A DNA stretch of 36,963 bases. Origin: Planctomycetota bacterium. Its GTDB lineage: Bacteria > Planctomycetota > UBA8742 > UBA2392. Below, in pieces: positions 29,374 through 36,963 of the stretch; the stretch's first letter is position 1, and each line of letters opens with the position of its first letter. Both the position numbers and the translations under genes were made by a program. Below the pieces are notes generated by a model, which saw nothing but the letters and a program-made list of their open reading frames with translations, was not told the origin of the DNA and did not search any database. The stretch lies in contig JAGQRE010000023.1 in NCBI GenBank assembly GCA_020425695.1, forward strand, positions 1 to 36,963, written 5' to 3'.

Positions 29374-31380
29374 TTGGCAATGCAACAACCCCTTGTCGTT
29401 GGCGTTACGCCCATAACGGGTGAGCCCAAACGTGTACAGACCATCCCGGACGAACCAACCCGGACGGCCGTTGAGTTGCGCCTCGATCTCGGCGCCGGTT
29501 GGCACACGGTTCTGAACGACCCGGACAAATTCGTTGAGCTTGTGAGCTGGTTCGGCGACGACGTCGCCGAGACCTGCCCCCCACCGCTGGTTATCGGCAC
29601 ATGCCGTCGCCGCGAAGATGGCGGCGAGTTCAACGGCGACGAACAACAACGACTCAAGATCCTTGAGTTGTGCGGCAAGGTCTGCGACTTCGTTGACGTC
29701 GAGAGCGGTGTCCGTGCCAAGGTTCCCGAGAAGAAGATCATCCGCAGTTACCACGACCTTGATGGCGTTCCAGACTTCGACGAAGTCGCAAACGAGCTCG
29801 CCCTTGAAGGCGGAACCATCATCAAGATTGTGGGCACCGCAAAACGCCTGAGTGACAATCTGATCGTACGTGAGTTCCTGCAGGATCGCCTTGACGCAAC
29901 TGCATTCCTGATGGGCGAGTACGGCCAACCTTCAAGAATTCTGGCACTGGCCTGGGGTAGCCGCATGACCTACGGGTCGCTCAGCGGCGGCTCGATTGCG
30001 CCCGGCATGGTCGACTTCCAGCGCCTCGTGAACCTGTACCGGGCACAAGAGATTACACGCGACTACGAGTTGTTTGGCATCACCGGGCGACACGTAGGCC
30101 ACAGCCTCAGCCCTGCCATGCACAACGCTGCGCTTCGCGTATTGCAGCAGAAGCGCGTTTACCTGCCGCTGGCCGCAGCGGACGTGCAGGACTTTGTTGA
30201 GTTCGCGCGCGGCATAGGGCTTGTCGGTGCGAGCATCACCGTGCCGTTCAAGGAGTCCGTCGTGATGCGCTGCGCCAAGCTGGACGAGGTCACCGAGCGC
30301 GTGGAAGCAGCCAATACACTCATTTCGCTGGGCAGCGGCGGCTACCGCGGGCGCAACACAGATGTGCAAGGATTCATCGACGACCTGAAAGTCGAGTATG
30401 ATGGCCCCCTGTTCGGGCGGACCGCATTGGTTCTGGGTGCAGGTGGTGCCGCCCGGTCTGTCGTGTTCGCCCTGCGCCGTGAAGGTGTTGCGGTACAGGT
30501 GTTGGCCCGCCGCGAGGAACAGGCAACCGAACTCTGTAGTGAATTAGGCGGCGAGCCCGTTGCGGAAGCTTCAGGCAACTACGACCTGATCATCAATACA
30601 ACACCTTGCGGCATGCAGGGCAAACACGCCGGCGAAATTGCGGTTCCATGGCAGAGACTGCAACCTCACCTCGCTCACGATGCGCTGGTCTACGATCTGA
30701 TTTATGAGCCGGATGAGACTCCGCTGCTGAAGATGGCAGCGCAATCGAAGTTCCGGGTGGCAAATGGGCTAGGCATGCTGCGGGCGCAGGCTGCTCTGCA
30801 GGCGAAGATCTTCGGCTATCGTCTGTTGTTCGACCCACCTGAACCACCGAAACATTCGGAGCACATATGGTTGATCGGCTATCGCGGCGCAGGCAAGTCC
30901 GCTTTGGCCAGAGAGCTTGCCATCAAGCTGCGGCGTCGTGCCGTCGACACCGATGCGCAGATCGAGCTGAAGGGTGGCGCGCCAATAGCCAAAGTGTTCG
31001 AGACCCAGGGCGAAGAAGCCTTCCGCAAACTTGAAGTTGAGGCCGTAGCGAAAGCGGCTGTCGGCAAGCCGGATGCTGTGATCGCAGCCGGCGGTGGCGC
31101 GATTGAGCGCGAGGAAAACATCAAGGCGATGCGATCATCCGGCACGGTCATTTTTCTCGACGTGCCGGTGGATACGCTGATCAAACGCCTGTCGCGCGAT
31201 GACGACAGACGCCCATCGCTTACTGGCAAGCCCGTTGAAGAAGAAGTTCCCGAAGTGCTGTCCCGACGTCTGCCGCTGTACGAGCGCGCGGCGCACCTTC
31301 GATTTGAGCTTGAAAATAAGCCAATCCGGGAGCTGGCTGGCGAAATCGCCGCGAAGCTGGCAGAGTTCCGAGGTAAATGA
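29374..31380 (+). CDS. Trifunctional shikimate-pathway enzyme: 3-dehydroquinate dehydratase (AroD) - shikimate dehydrogenase (AroE) - shikimate kinase (AroK)
   Basis: 668 aa. Domain 1 (~1-225), type I dehydroquinase: ELRLDLG, IIRSYHDLDGVP (catalytic His), IIKIVGTAKR (Schiff-base Lys), SRILALAWGSRMTYGS. Domain 2 (~228-485), shikimate dehydrogenase: GRHVGHSLSPAMHNAAL, TVPFKESVV (catalytic Lys), GRNTDVQGF (catalytic Asp), VLGAGGAARSVVFAL (NADP). Domain 3 (~496-668), shikimate kinase: GYRGAGKSAL (Walker A), VDTDAQIE, FRKLEVE, AAGGGAIE, RRPSLTG lid. All three active sites look complete, covering three successive steps from dehydroquinate to shikimate-3-phosphate. The TTG at 29374 has GGAG 7 nt upstream; ATG 29380 is the alternative. 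The stop overlaps the next ATG (ATGA), starting an operon. Confidence 0.93.
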   Translation: MAMQQPLVVGVTPITGEPKRVQTIPDEPTRTAVELRLDLGAGWHTVLNDPDKFVELVSWFGDDVAETCPPPLVIGTCRRREDGGEFNGDEQQRLKILELCGKVCDFVDVESGVRAKVPEKKIIRSYHDLDGVPDFDEVANELALEGGTIIKIVGTAKRLSDNLIVREFLQDRLDATAFLMGEYGQPSRILALAWGSRMTYGSLSGGSIAPGMVDFQRLVNLYRAQEITRDYELFGITGRHVGHSLSPAMHNAALRVLQQKRVYLPLAAADVQDFVEFARGIGLVGASITVPFKESVVMRCAKLDEVTERVEAANTLISLGSGGYRGRNTDVQGFIDDLKVEYDGPLFGRTALVLGAGGAARSVVFALRREGVAVQVLARREEQATELCSELGGEPVAEASGNYDLIINTTPCGMQGKHAGEIAVPWQRLQPHLAHDALVYDLIYEPDETPLLKMAAQSKFRVANGLGMLRAQAALQAKIFGYRLLFDPPEPPKHSEHIWLIGYRGAGKSALARELAIKLRRRAVDTDAQIELKGGAPIAKVFETQGEEAFRKLEVEAVAKAAVGKPDAVIAAGGGAIEREENIKAMRSSGTVIFLDVPVDTLIKRLSRDDDRRPSLTGKPVEEEVPEVLSRRLPLYERAAHLRFELENKPIRELAGEIAAKLAEFRGK

Positions 31381-32312
31381 AGGAAGCCCTCGAGATCATA
31401 GGTGAAATGCCGCCCGCATTCTGGCTGGTGCTGGCGTTTTTCCTCGGGTCCTTCGTCGGCAGCTTCCTCAACGTCGTCGTGTATCGCCTGCCGCGTAACT
31501 GCCTATCAATCAACAATCCGAAACGCAGCTTCTGCCCAAGTTGCAAAACCCAACTGAAGTGGAGCGACAACCTGCCCATCGTCGGCTGGGCGGTCTTGCG
31601 CGGCAAGTGCCGCTACTGTGGCGTTCGTTTCGGTGTACGGTATCCGCTGGTCGAGTTGTTGACCGCGACGCTGTTCACGCTGGCGACTTGGCGGGTGCTT
31701 ATAAGTGACGGTAACGTCGCCAGCCAGCCTCTCGCTTGGCTGACGTTGCTGCATACGGTCCTTGTGATCAGCGTGTTGCTGCCATGGGCGCTGATCGACC
31801 TCGACCTGCGCATGATTCCTGACAAACTCACCCTCGGGCCACTGATCGTGTTCGTTCCGTTTGCGGCGCATGTGGACGCCATGAAATTCGGGCTTCCGGG
31901 CAGCGTCGATCCGCTGATCTTCCATTTCGGCCCCACATGGCTGAACGGAATCCTCAGTGCACTAACGGCCGGTATCGCGGCCTACGCCGGACTCTGGTTG
32001 ATCGGGAAAACCGCAAACGTCATCTTCGCCAAACGCGTTCAGGAAATGGGCGGCGAGGCCATGGGAGGCGGCGACATTAAGCTTATGCTGCTGATGGGCG
32101 TGATGCTGGGCTGGCCGAAACTGGTAGCTGCGTTCTTTATCGCGATTTTCGCCGGGGCGATCATCGGAGTTTTCCAGATCATCCTGCGCAAAGGGCCGGG
32201 CACACCGTTCGGGCCCTATCTGGCACTTGGGGCAATCACAGCAGCGCTTGGCACGAAGTGGCTTGTCGCGCTGTATGACTGGTACATGAGCTTTCTGCAG
32301 AGTCTGGTATGA
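31377..32312 (+). CDS. Prepilin peptidase (type IV leader peptidase, A24A)
   Basis: 311 aa polytopic membrane aspartyl protease that cleaves and N-methylates type IV prepilins or type II secretion pseudopilins. The N-terminal cytoplasmic domain has the two CxxC pairs (C53/C56 in FCPSCK, C78/C81 in KCRYCG) and the LGSFVGSFLNVVVYRLP opening. Catalytic Asp residues lie in LIDLDLRMIPDKL and GGGDIKLMLLMG. Length and layout are typical of PilD/GspO. No pilin genes are in the window. The ATG overlaps the stop of the aro fusion (ATGA), with GAGG just upstream, and its stop overlaps the next gene by 4 nt. Confidence 0.94.
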   Translation: MKEALEIIGEMPPAFWLVLAFFLGSFVGSFLNVVVYRLPRNCLSINNPKRSFCPSCKTQLKWSDNLPIVGWAVLRGKCRYCGVRFGVRYPLVELLTATLFTLATWRVLISDGNVASQPLAWLTLLHTVLVISVLLPWALIDLDLRMIPDKLTLGPLIVFVPFAAHVDAMKFGLPGSVDPLIFHFGPTWLNGILSALTAGIAAYAGLWLIGKTANVIFAKRVQEMGGEAMGGGDIKLMLLMGVMLGWPKLVAAFFIAIFAGAIIGVFQIILRKGPGTPFGPYLALGAITAALGTKWLVALYDWYMSFLQSLV

Positions 32313-33187
32313 GCGACTACGGCTACACCTTCAGTATTAACGGCGAATTCGTAGACGAGAGCGACGCGAAGATCAGCGTCCTCGATCACGGGTTTCTGTT
32401 CGGTGATTCGATTTATGAAGTCGTTCGAACGGTCGACGGAAGGTTGTTCGCAGCGGACCGGCACCTGAAGCGCCTTCACAACAGTGCCAATGCGCTGGGC
32501 ATGCCGCTGCAACGTGATGACGAGTGGCTCCTCCAACATTGGCGTGACATGCACGCCAAGCGCGGTGGCGGCGAGTCGTACCTACGCATCATTATCACAC
32601 GGGGTGTCGGCCCCCTGTCCCTGGACTTCTCGGACTGCGAAACCCAGAACGTCGTAGGCATCGCCAAACCACTGAATCGCTGGCCCGACGAAGACTACGC
32701 CCACGGCTGCAAGATCGTACTGGCCAAGCTGCGTCGAAACCCCAAGCAATCCACCGATCCCGCCATCAAGTCGGGCAACTACCTCAACAACGTCATGGCC
32801 TTGAAAGAAGCGCGCGCCCAGGGGGCAACAGAAGCAGTCATGCTGAACGTCGAAGGCAACGTTACGGAAGCCACCACCAGCAACATTTTCATGATCAAGG
32901 ATGGCATCGTGAAAACGCCCGCACTCAAGGAAGGCCTGCTTGAAGGCGTCACCCGCGGCTTCATCCTCGAAGTCTGCCGAGACGTTGGCTTGAAGTGCGA
33001 AGAGGCTGTGCTTTCCGGCGCCGACCTGCTGAACGCCGACGAGGTGTTCATCACCGGGACAACCCGTGACGTCATGCCCGTAGGCCAGATCAACGAAGAG
33101 AAGCTGTCGCGTGCGCCAGGATCATTGACCATCAAGATCGCCAACGCCTACCACGAGGTGTTGCACGACCCAAAGAACAGCCAGTAA
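32309..33187 (+). CDS. Class IV aminotransferase (PLP-dependent; BCAT / D-amino-acid / ADC-lyase family)
   Basis: 292 aa. Fold-type IV markers: DHGFLFGDSIYEVVRT near the N-terminus, SYLRIIITRGVG, the PLP lysine K154 in AIKSGNYLNNVMALKEA, AVMLNVEGNVTEATTSNIF, and VFITGTTRDVMPVG near the end. The family includes branched-chain aminotransferase, D-alanine aminotransferase and aminodeoxychorismate lyase; I cannot separate these by eye. The NYLNN and VTEATTSN forms resemble both ilvE- and dat-type proteins. Start ATGA overlaps the peptidase stop; the stop TAA shares its last base with the next ATG (TAATG), so translational coupling is likely. Confidence 0.9.
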   Translation: MSDYGYTFSINGEFVDESDAKISVLDHGFLFGDSIYEVVRTVDGRLFAADRHLKRLHNSANALGMPLQRDDEWLLQHWRDMHAKRGGGESYLRIIITRGVGPLSLDFSDCETQNVVGIAKPLNRWPDEDYAHGCKIVLAKLRRNPKQSTDPAIKSGNYLNNVMALKEARAQGATEAVMLNVEGNVTEATTSNIFMIKDGIVKTPALKEGLLEGVTRGFILEVCRDVGLKCEEAVLSGADLLNADEVFITGTTRDVMPVGQINEEKLSRAPGSLTIKIANAYHEVLHDPKNSQ

Positions 33188-34068
33188 TGCCTGATCGCCG
33201 TCTGCTTGTGATTGCCAACCCGATCTCCGGTCGTGGACACGCGAAGCGCCTTTTGCCGCACTTCGCGGAACTGGCGTCGGCGGCCGACGTCGAAATCGAA
33301 ATCAAGCTGACGGAACACGCCGGTCACGGACGCGAGATTGCAGCAAACGCGGCGGCTTCGGGTTTTGACGCCGTGATCGCCGTCGGCGGCGACGGTACAC
33401 TCAACGAAGTCATCAACGGGCTCGGACCTCACGGCTTGCCGATGATGGTGATTCCGCAGGGCACGGGGAACGTGCTGGCCAAGGAGATCCGCGCCTCTCG
33501 AAAGGTGATGGATTACATTGACGCGGTGAAACACTGGCGAGTTGCCAAACGGGATCTGGGCCGCCTGCAAGACGGGCGTCTGTTCAGTTGCTTTGTAGGG
33601 GCAGGCTTTGACGGGCAGTGCACAAGAGCCTTGGCTGAGCGCGACGGTGCCATTCACATCGCGCAGTACGTTCCGATCATGTGGAAGGCCATCAAACACT
33701 CCGACTTCCGGACTTTGAAGGTAGACGCCGAAGACCAGCAACTCGACAGCGTCAACTACACGCTGGTTTCAATCACTCCCGAGTACGGCGGCCCCATGTG
33801 GTTGACGGGCAAGGCCAAACCGGACGACGGGCGGTTTGACGTGCTGACGGTGCATGAGCGTGTAACACCGTTGTCGCTGGTGAAGCTCGTCAGCTTCGCA
33901 ATGATGCGCCGCATGGGGCGCGTCAACAGCACCAGGTTCTTTCGCACAAAGAAGGTGCGGGTAACCGCTGACGAAGAAGTCCCCATCCAGGTGGACGGGG
34001 ACTTCGCTGGTTTCTTACCGATTGAAGCGGAAGTGCTGCCTAACGCCTTGAGCTACTTCAAGCGTTAG
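33187..34068 (+). CDS. Diacylglycerol/sphingosine kinase-like lipid kinase (DagK/YegS/LCB5 family)
   Basis: 293 aa. N-terminal IANPISGRGHAKRLLP, then the nucleotide-binding VGGDGTLNEVINGLG motif (~residue 65) and MVIPQGTGNVLAKEIR, typical of the DAGK catalytic domain; the C-terminal beta-sandwich ends with PIQVDGDFAGFLPIEAEVLP, the conserved end motif. These enzymes phosphorylate diacylglycerol or other lipids at the membrane surface. The lipid substrate is not deducible. Last gene of the aro-pilD-aminotransferase operon; the 1-nt overlap TAATG supports coupling. Its stop codon abuts that of the convergent LysM gene. Confidence 0.9.
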   Translation: MPDRRLLVIANPISGRGHAKRLLPHFAELASAADVEIEIKLTEHAGHGREIAANAAASGFDAVIAVGGDGTLNEVINGLGPHGLPMMVIPQGTGNVLAKEIRASRKVMDYIDAVKHWRVAKRDLGRLQDGRLFSCFVGAGFDGQCTRALAERDGAIHIAQYVPIMWKAIKHSDFRTLKVDAEDQQLDSVNYTLVSITPEYGGPMWLTGKAKPDDGRFDVLTVHERVTPLSLVKLVSFAMMRRMGRVNSTRFFRTKKVRVTADEEVPIQVDGDFAGFLPIEAEVLPNALSYFKR

Positions 34069-34731
34069 CTATCGCCCGGCCGGTATCTTGACCGTTCTGC
34101 CGGCAACGAGCTTTACGCCGGGGTTCGCATTCGCGATGTCATCGCTGGTCAGCTCACGATCCTTGAACCTGACGTAAGCAATCTTCCACCACGAATCACC
34201 GTCCTGTACGACGTACTCTGTTTCCGCCGATCCGCTTGACGAATTTGTTGACTCACGTCTCGATGTCGCCGGCGCACCTTGGCCAAGGGCTTCCTTGTTG
34301 GGTGGGATGCGCATGACTTCGCCCGGGCGCAGCACCTTGCCCTTGTTCGCCTTCTCAATGTCTGTTGAGGAAAGCCCGCGGTCTTTGAACTTTACGTGGG
34401 CAAGTTTCCACCAGGAATCGCCGTCCTGAACGACGTAATCTGTCCATTCACTCTCGGTGACCGGCGTGGAATCTTCTTCGGCGCCATTCCCCTCTGCGGG
34501 CGCCATATCCACCGGCTGGATCGTGAAATTCGGGCCGATGTCTTCCGGCACCTCAAGGCGTTCGATGTCGGGCGAACCCATTCGGGCATTGATGACCTCA
34601 GGCGCCAGTTCGTCCGTGCTGGTCTGTTCAACCATCACTCGCGCGTGGCTGAGTACCTGGTCCCAGATCAGACCCAACCCCAGGCTGAGAATGCTGGCCA
34701 CGAAAATTGCGATCTTCACTCCACGGTCCAT
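34069..34731 (-). CDS. Membrane-anchored protein with two LysM-like domains
   Basis: 220 aa. Residues ~7-25 form an N-terminal membrane anchor (IAIFVASILSLGLGLI). After a ~60-aa acidic spacer come two ~45-residue repeats with the same opening, YVVQDGDSWWKLAHVKFKDR at ~100 and YVVQDGDSWWKIAYVRFKDR at ~175, each ending in a PGEVMRIP- or AGRTVKIP-like strand. The LysM signature is YxVxxGDSxxxIA...N...L..G..i.IP; LysM binds glycan, usually peptidoglycan. A Ser/Asn/Glu linker separates the modules. The near-identical openings imply a recent duplication or strong constraint. It converges on the lipid-kinase gene, with stops directly adjacent. No catalytic domain is present. Confidence 0.85.
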   Translation of the reverse strand: MDRGVKIAIFVASILSLGLGLIWDQVLSHARVMVEQTSTDELAPEVINARMGSPDIERLEVPEDIGPNFTIQPVDMAPAEGNGAEEDSTPVTESEWTDYVVQDGDSWWKLAHVKFKDRGLSSTDIEKANKGKVLRPGEVMRIPPNKEALGQGAPATSRRESTNSSSGSAETEYVVQDGDSWWKIAYVRFKDRELTSDDIANANPGVKLVAGRTVKIPAGR

Positions 34732-34861
34732 GTCTGCCTCCTTGATACCGACACTGCCGGCCTATCGTGTTTCGGCAGACGAGGCTCTGAACTTGAGTAA
34801 ACGCGCCGCTTCGCGTCCGCGATCCATGGGCAGCCTCGAAAACTCTGCTAAAACCTGCGCC
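34732..34861. other. Divergent promoter region between the LysM gene and truD
   Basis: 130 nt. TTGATA (34743) and TATCGT lie 15 nt apart, a short spacing, so it is only a weak promoter candidate. No other structure is seen. Confidence 0.25.
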
Positions 34862-36076
34862 ATGAAATACGCAAGCGAAGGCATTCCGCCCTGCCCGGGG
34901 CTGATCAAGTCAGCCAACGAAGATTTTCGGGTCTTCGAGATTCCGCTGTATGACTTCTCCGGCAGTGGAGACCACACACTGGTACACATTGAGAAGTCGG
35001 GCATCAGCACATTCGAGGCACAGCGGCGCATCTGCCGTGAGCTGAAGTTCAAAGAGCGCGATGTCGGCTACGCAGGTATGAAGGATGCTCGCGGCATAAC
35101 GCGCCAATGGTTCAGTTTCGAACACACAAACCCCGAGAGCTTTCTGGCCCTGGACATCCCCAAGCTGAAGGTTCTCGAAGTCACCAAGCACAGCAACAAA
35201 CTGAAGCGCGGACACCTCGCAGCCAATCGCTTTGAAGTCGTCCTGCGCGACGTTGAGCCCAGTGCTGTCCCCCACGCTCAGGCCACTCTTGAGCTACTGG
35301 CCAAACGAGGCGTACCTAATTGGTACGACACCCAGCGCTTCGGACGCCGCGGCGAGAACCCGAAGGCGGGGCTGGCACTGCTGCGCGGTGACCTCGAAGC
35401 CTACTTCCGCTGCGTGCTCGGAAATGCGGACGGCGAAACAGACAAGGAAGTTCACGCCGCACGCGAAGCCTACAACGCAGGGCGTCCAGAAGAAGCGATG
35501 CAACTCTGGCCATCACGGGCAAACCAGGAGCGCACCGCGTTGCGTGCCGTCATCAAAGACGGCCCGACCTGGAACGCACTGAAGAAACTGCCGCAGAAGC
35601 TGAAGCTGCTCCAGGTCTCCAGCGTGCAGTCGATGCTGTTCAACCAGGCACTGGATGCGCGTTTCGAAGACTTCGACAACGTCTGGGATGGCGACATCTG
35701 CAGGCTCGCCAATGGCGCTGATTTTGACGTAGAAGACGCAGATATTGAGCAACCACGGGCAAAGTCACTTGAGATATCGCCTACGGGGCCGATCTTCGGG
35801 CACAAGATGCGCTCGCCAAAAGGACGCGAATTCGAAATCGAACAGCAGGTTCTGGAAGCGTCCGGCATCACTCCCGAGATGTGGGACATCGGGCACGGGC
35901 TGAGCCAGAAAGGCGACCGCCGCCCATTCCGGTTCATCGCAAGCGACGTGGGCACCGAGTATGCTGAGGCTGACAAGTCACTGACCGTATGCTTCACGCT
36001 GCCGAAGGGCTGCTACGCGACGGTGCTGTTGAAGGAAATCACCAAGTCCGGCGAAGACCTTGCGTTTTCGTCGTAG
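34862..36076 (+). CDS. truD: tRNA pseudouridine synthase D (TruD)
   Basis: 404 aa; E. coli TruD is 349. It makes pseudouridine at position 13 of tRNAs, one of the TruD family's known targets. The ATG at 34862 precedes the family-typical PGLIKSANEDFRVFEIPL. Catalytic Asp75 lies in VGYAGMKDARGITRQWFS; NWYDTQRFGRRGEN matches the NxxxxQRFG motif, and RPFRFIASDV matches a conserved C-terminal motif. The longer frame upstream to 34457 runs into the LysM gene on the other strand and is not used. No Shine-Dalgarno is visible at 34862. The extra ~55 residues sit mainly in the middle insertion domain. Confidence 0.92.
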   Translation: MKYASEGIPPCPGLIKSANEDFRVFEIPLYDFSGSGDHTLVHIEKSGISTFEAQRRICRELKFKERDVGYAGMKDARGITRQWFSFEHTNPESFLALDIPKLKVLEVTKHSNKLKRGHLAANRFEVVLRDVEPSAVPHAQATLELLAKRGVPNWYDTQRFGRRGENPKAGLALLRGDLEAYFRCVLGNADGETDKEVHAAREAYNAGRPEEAMQLWPSRANQERTALRAVIKDGPTWNALKKLPQKLKLLQVSSVQSMLFNQALDARFEDFDNVWDGDICRLANGADFDVEDADIEQPRAKSLEISPTGPIFGHKMRSPKGREFEIEQQVLEASGITPEMWDIGHGLSQKGDRRPFRFIASDVGTEYAEADKSLTVCFTLPKGCYATVLLKEITKSGEDLAFSS

Positions 36077-36094
36077 TCACAGTGAGGTATAGGA

Positions 36095-36607
36095 ATGAAA
36101 GCATTACTTCTGGTCTGTTGTCTTGCACTTCTTGTGCCTGTCGGGTGTGTGTCGCGCTCGACCAGCGAGACCAAAGAACCGAAAAAGGAATCCGCATTGG
36201 AAACGCTTCGCAAAGACATCGCTGAGGTCGCCGCACGCGACGAGCGCAAGGCTGACGAGATTCAGGTACAACACCTTCTGGTAGCGCACAAAGATGCCGG
36301 CATCGGCGGCGTCACCCGTACAAAGGAAGAGGCCGAACAACTCACGGCCGAGTTGTACGAGAAAATCCGCAACGGTGCTGATTTCGATGCGCTGGTAAAG
36401 GAAAGCACGGATGACGCGCATCCCGGCATCTACGGCATGACCATGGTTGGTGGCGGAGACCGCAGCCGCAACGTCTACGCACGCAAAGGCATGGTCGCGG
36501 CATTCGGCGACGTGGGTTGGCGGTTGGACGTCGGCGAAGTGGGCGTGGCTCCCTTTGACTCAGGCACGAGCCCTTACGGCTGGCACATCATCAAACGACT
36601 GAAATGA
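36095..36607 (+). CDS. Parvulin-type peptidyl-prolyl isomerase lipoprotein
   Basis: 170 aa. Signal peptide MKALLLVCCLALLVPVGC with lipidation at C18, then a charged linker (~20-55) and a C-terminal parvulin fold: IQVQHLLVAHKDAG, ELYEKIRNGADFDALVKES, MVAAFGDVGWRLDVGEVGVAP, YGWHIIKRLK. Parvulins isomerise X-Pro bonds and help fold envelope proteins; the catalytic surface residues cannot all be checked here. GAGG lies 7 nt before the ATG. The stop overlaps the start of a second lipoprotein of the same family (ATGA). Predicted Lgt substrate. Confidence 0.85.
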   Translation: MKALLLVCCLALLVPVGCVSRSTSETKEPKKESALETLRKDIAEVAARDERKADEIQVQHLLVAHKDAGIGGVTRTKEEAEQLTAELYEKIRNGADFDALVKESTDDAHPGIYGMTMVGGGDRSRNVYARKGMVAAFGDVGWRLDVGEVGVAPFDSGTSPYGWHIIKRLK

Positions 36608-36963
36608 AGACAGCGAAACAGTACGGCATCTCGATCATCACCGCGTGCGGGGTTCTCCTCGCATGCGGTGTTTTGCTTTCGGGCTGCGGCAGCGGCATCA
36701 ACCATGCACCGCCCCCGGTCTCGAACAGCACGGCGCACGAGTACTCAGACCTCGAAAGGCAATTCCTTGACGACGCCGTTGAGCTGCAACTGAGAGACGA
36801 ACTGGACGTCGAAGTGGTGACGATCCAGTACGTGCTGATCGCGAACGGTATCGAGAGCACAGACCGAACGAAGCCTGAACTAAGCTTGGGTGAAGCGCTC
36901 ACGAAGGCGGCCGACGTCTACAAGCGCGCAAAAGAAGGGGCTGATTTCGACAAGCTGGTGTAC
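36604..36963 (+). CDS. Second parvulin-like lipoprotein (partial, C-terminus outside window)
   Basis: 120 codons to the window end. Signal peptide with lipobox VLLSGC (lipidation at C28), then a short Pro-rich linker and a helical region (DLERQFLDDAVELQLRDEL). VEVVTIQYVLIANG and ADVYKRAKEGADFDKLV parallel QVQHLLVAHK and ELYEKIRNGADFDALV of the preceding gene, so this is a tandem paralogue. The conserved C-terminal half is missing only because the window stops. ATGA overlap with the previous gene indicates coupling. Confidence 0.75.
   Translation, partial: MKTAKQYGISIITACGVLLACGVLLSGCGSGINHAPPPVSNSTAHEYSDLERQFLDDAVELQLRDELDVEVVTIQYVLIANGIESTDRTKPELSLGEALTKAADVYKRAKEGADFDKLVY

Noticed and set aside
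29266-29928. 220-codon minus-strand open frame opposite the AroD domain
   Set aside because: Antisense to conserved catalytic motifs; no supporting start signal.
1-36963. CRISPR array, prophage, defence island or biosynthetic gene cluster
   Set aside because: No regularly spaced direct repeats, no integrase, phage, restriction or Cas proteins, and no NRPS/PKS-type genes were seen; the ANL ligase stands alone with a thioesterase.

Overview
This is a gene-dense, visibly GC-rich bacterial chromosomal window (about 60% GC by eye, not computed). It looks like a diderm bacterium, most likely Planctomycetota or a neighbouring lineage. The reasons are three lipobox lipoproteins plus Lgt, a large tricorn-type protease, a rhomboid with a DUF6576-like tail, a PheT without the EMAP-type tRNA-binding domain, a deoxyhypusine-synthase-like protein, and small conserved proteins of a type I associate with that phylum. 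The taxonomic call is inference. Start codons include ATG, GTG and TTG.

Layout. 1-0.9 kb (minus): deoxyhypusine-synthase-like protein (cut by the window edge) and a MazG-like pyrophosphohydrolase. 0.96-2.4 kb (plus): TPR protein that looks like the severed C-terminus of a large regulatory ATPase. 2.4-6.0 kb (minus): tricorn-type S41 protease and a small membrane protein. 6.0-6.4 kb: non-coding stretch with an orphan plus-strand terminator, then the promoter of a thioesterase/acyl-CoA synthetase pair (6.4-8.4 kb). 8.4-15.3 kb (minus): rhomboid-like pseudoprotease, CtpA-like S41 protease, PheT, Lgt and a DUF169 protein. 15.7-17.3 kb (plus): FHA-GAF-HD-GYP signalling protein. 17.3-19.2 kb (minus): rpe and pgk, separated by an inverted heptamer repeat. 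19.3-20.1 kb (plus): unknown membrane protein, then a ~0.5 kb gene-free stretch with a terminator and a palindromic repeat. 20.6-24.1 kb (minus): HEAT-like lipoprotein, conserved hypothetical, divergent GAPDH and small coiled-coil protein. 24.3-27.1 kb (plus): alanine dehydrogenase, membrane protein and DUF4863 protein. 27.2-27.5 kb (minus): small helical protein. 27.9-34.1 kb (plus): dnaA, then a probable operon of fused aroD-aroE-aroK, prepilin peptidase, class IV aminotransferase and lipid-kinase-like protein, joined by 1-4 nt overlaps. 34.1-34.7 kb (minus): twin-LysM protein. 34.9-37.0 kb (plus): truD and two tandem parvulin-like lipoproteins, the last cut by the window end.

Themes are central carbon metabolism (rpe, pgk, gap, ald), shikimate synthesis in one polypeptide, envelope and proteolysis (Lgt, two S41 proteases, pseudo-rhomboid, LysM, parvulins), translation (pheT, truD) and replication initiation (dnaA). 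I see no CRISPR array, no prophage, no intact transposase, no rRNA and no convincing tRNA. Nothing I can support is a new multi-gene defence or biosynthetic system. The most unusual items are the AroD-AroE-AroK fusion, the rhomboid that keeps its serine but lost its histidine, the altered DNA-contact motif in DnaA, the aberrant GAPDH, a hairpin covering the tricorn ribosome-binding site, an orphan terminator that may mark a small RNA, and the inverted heptamer repeat.
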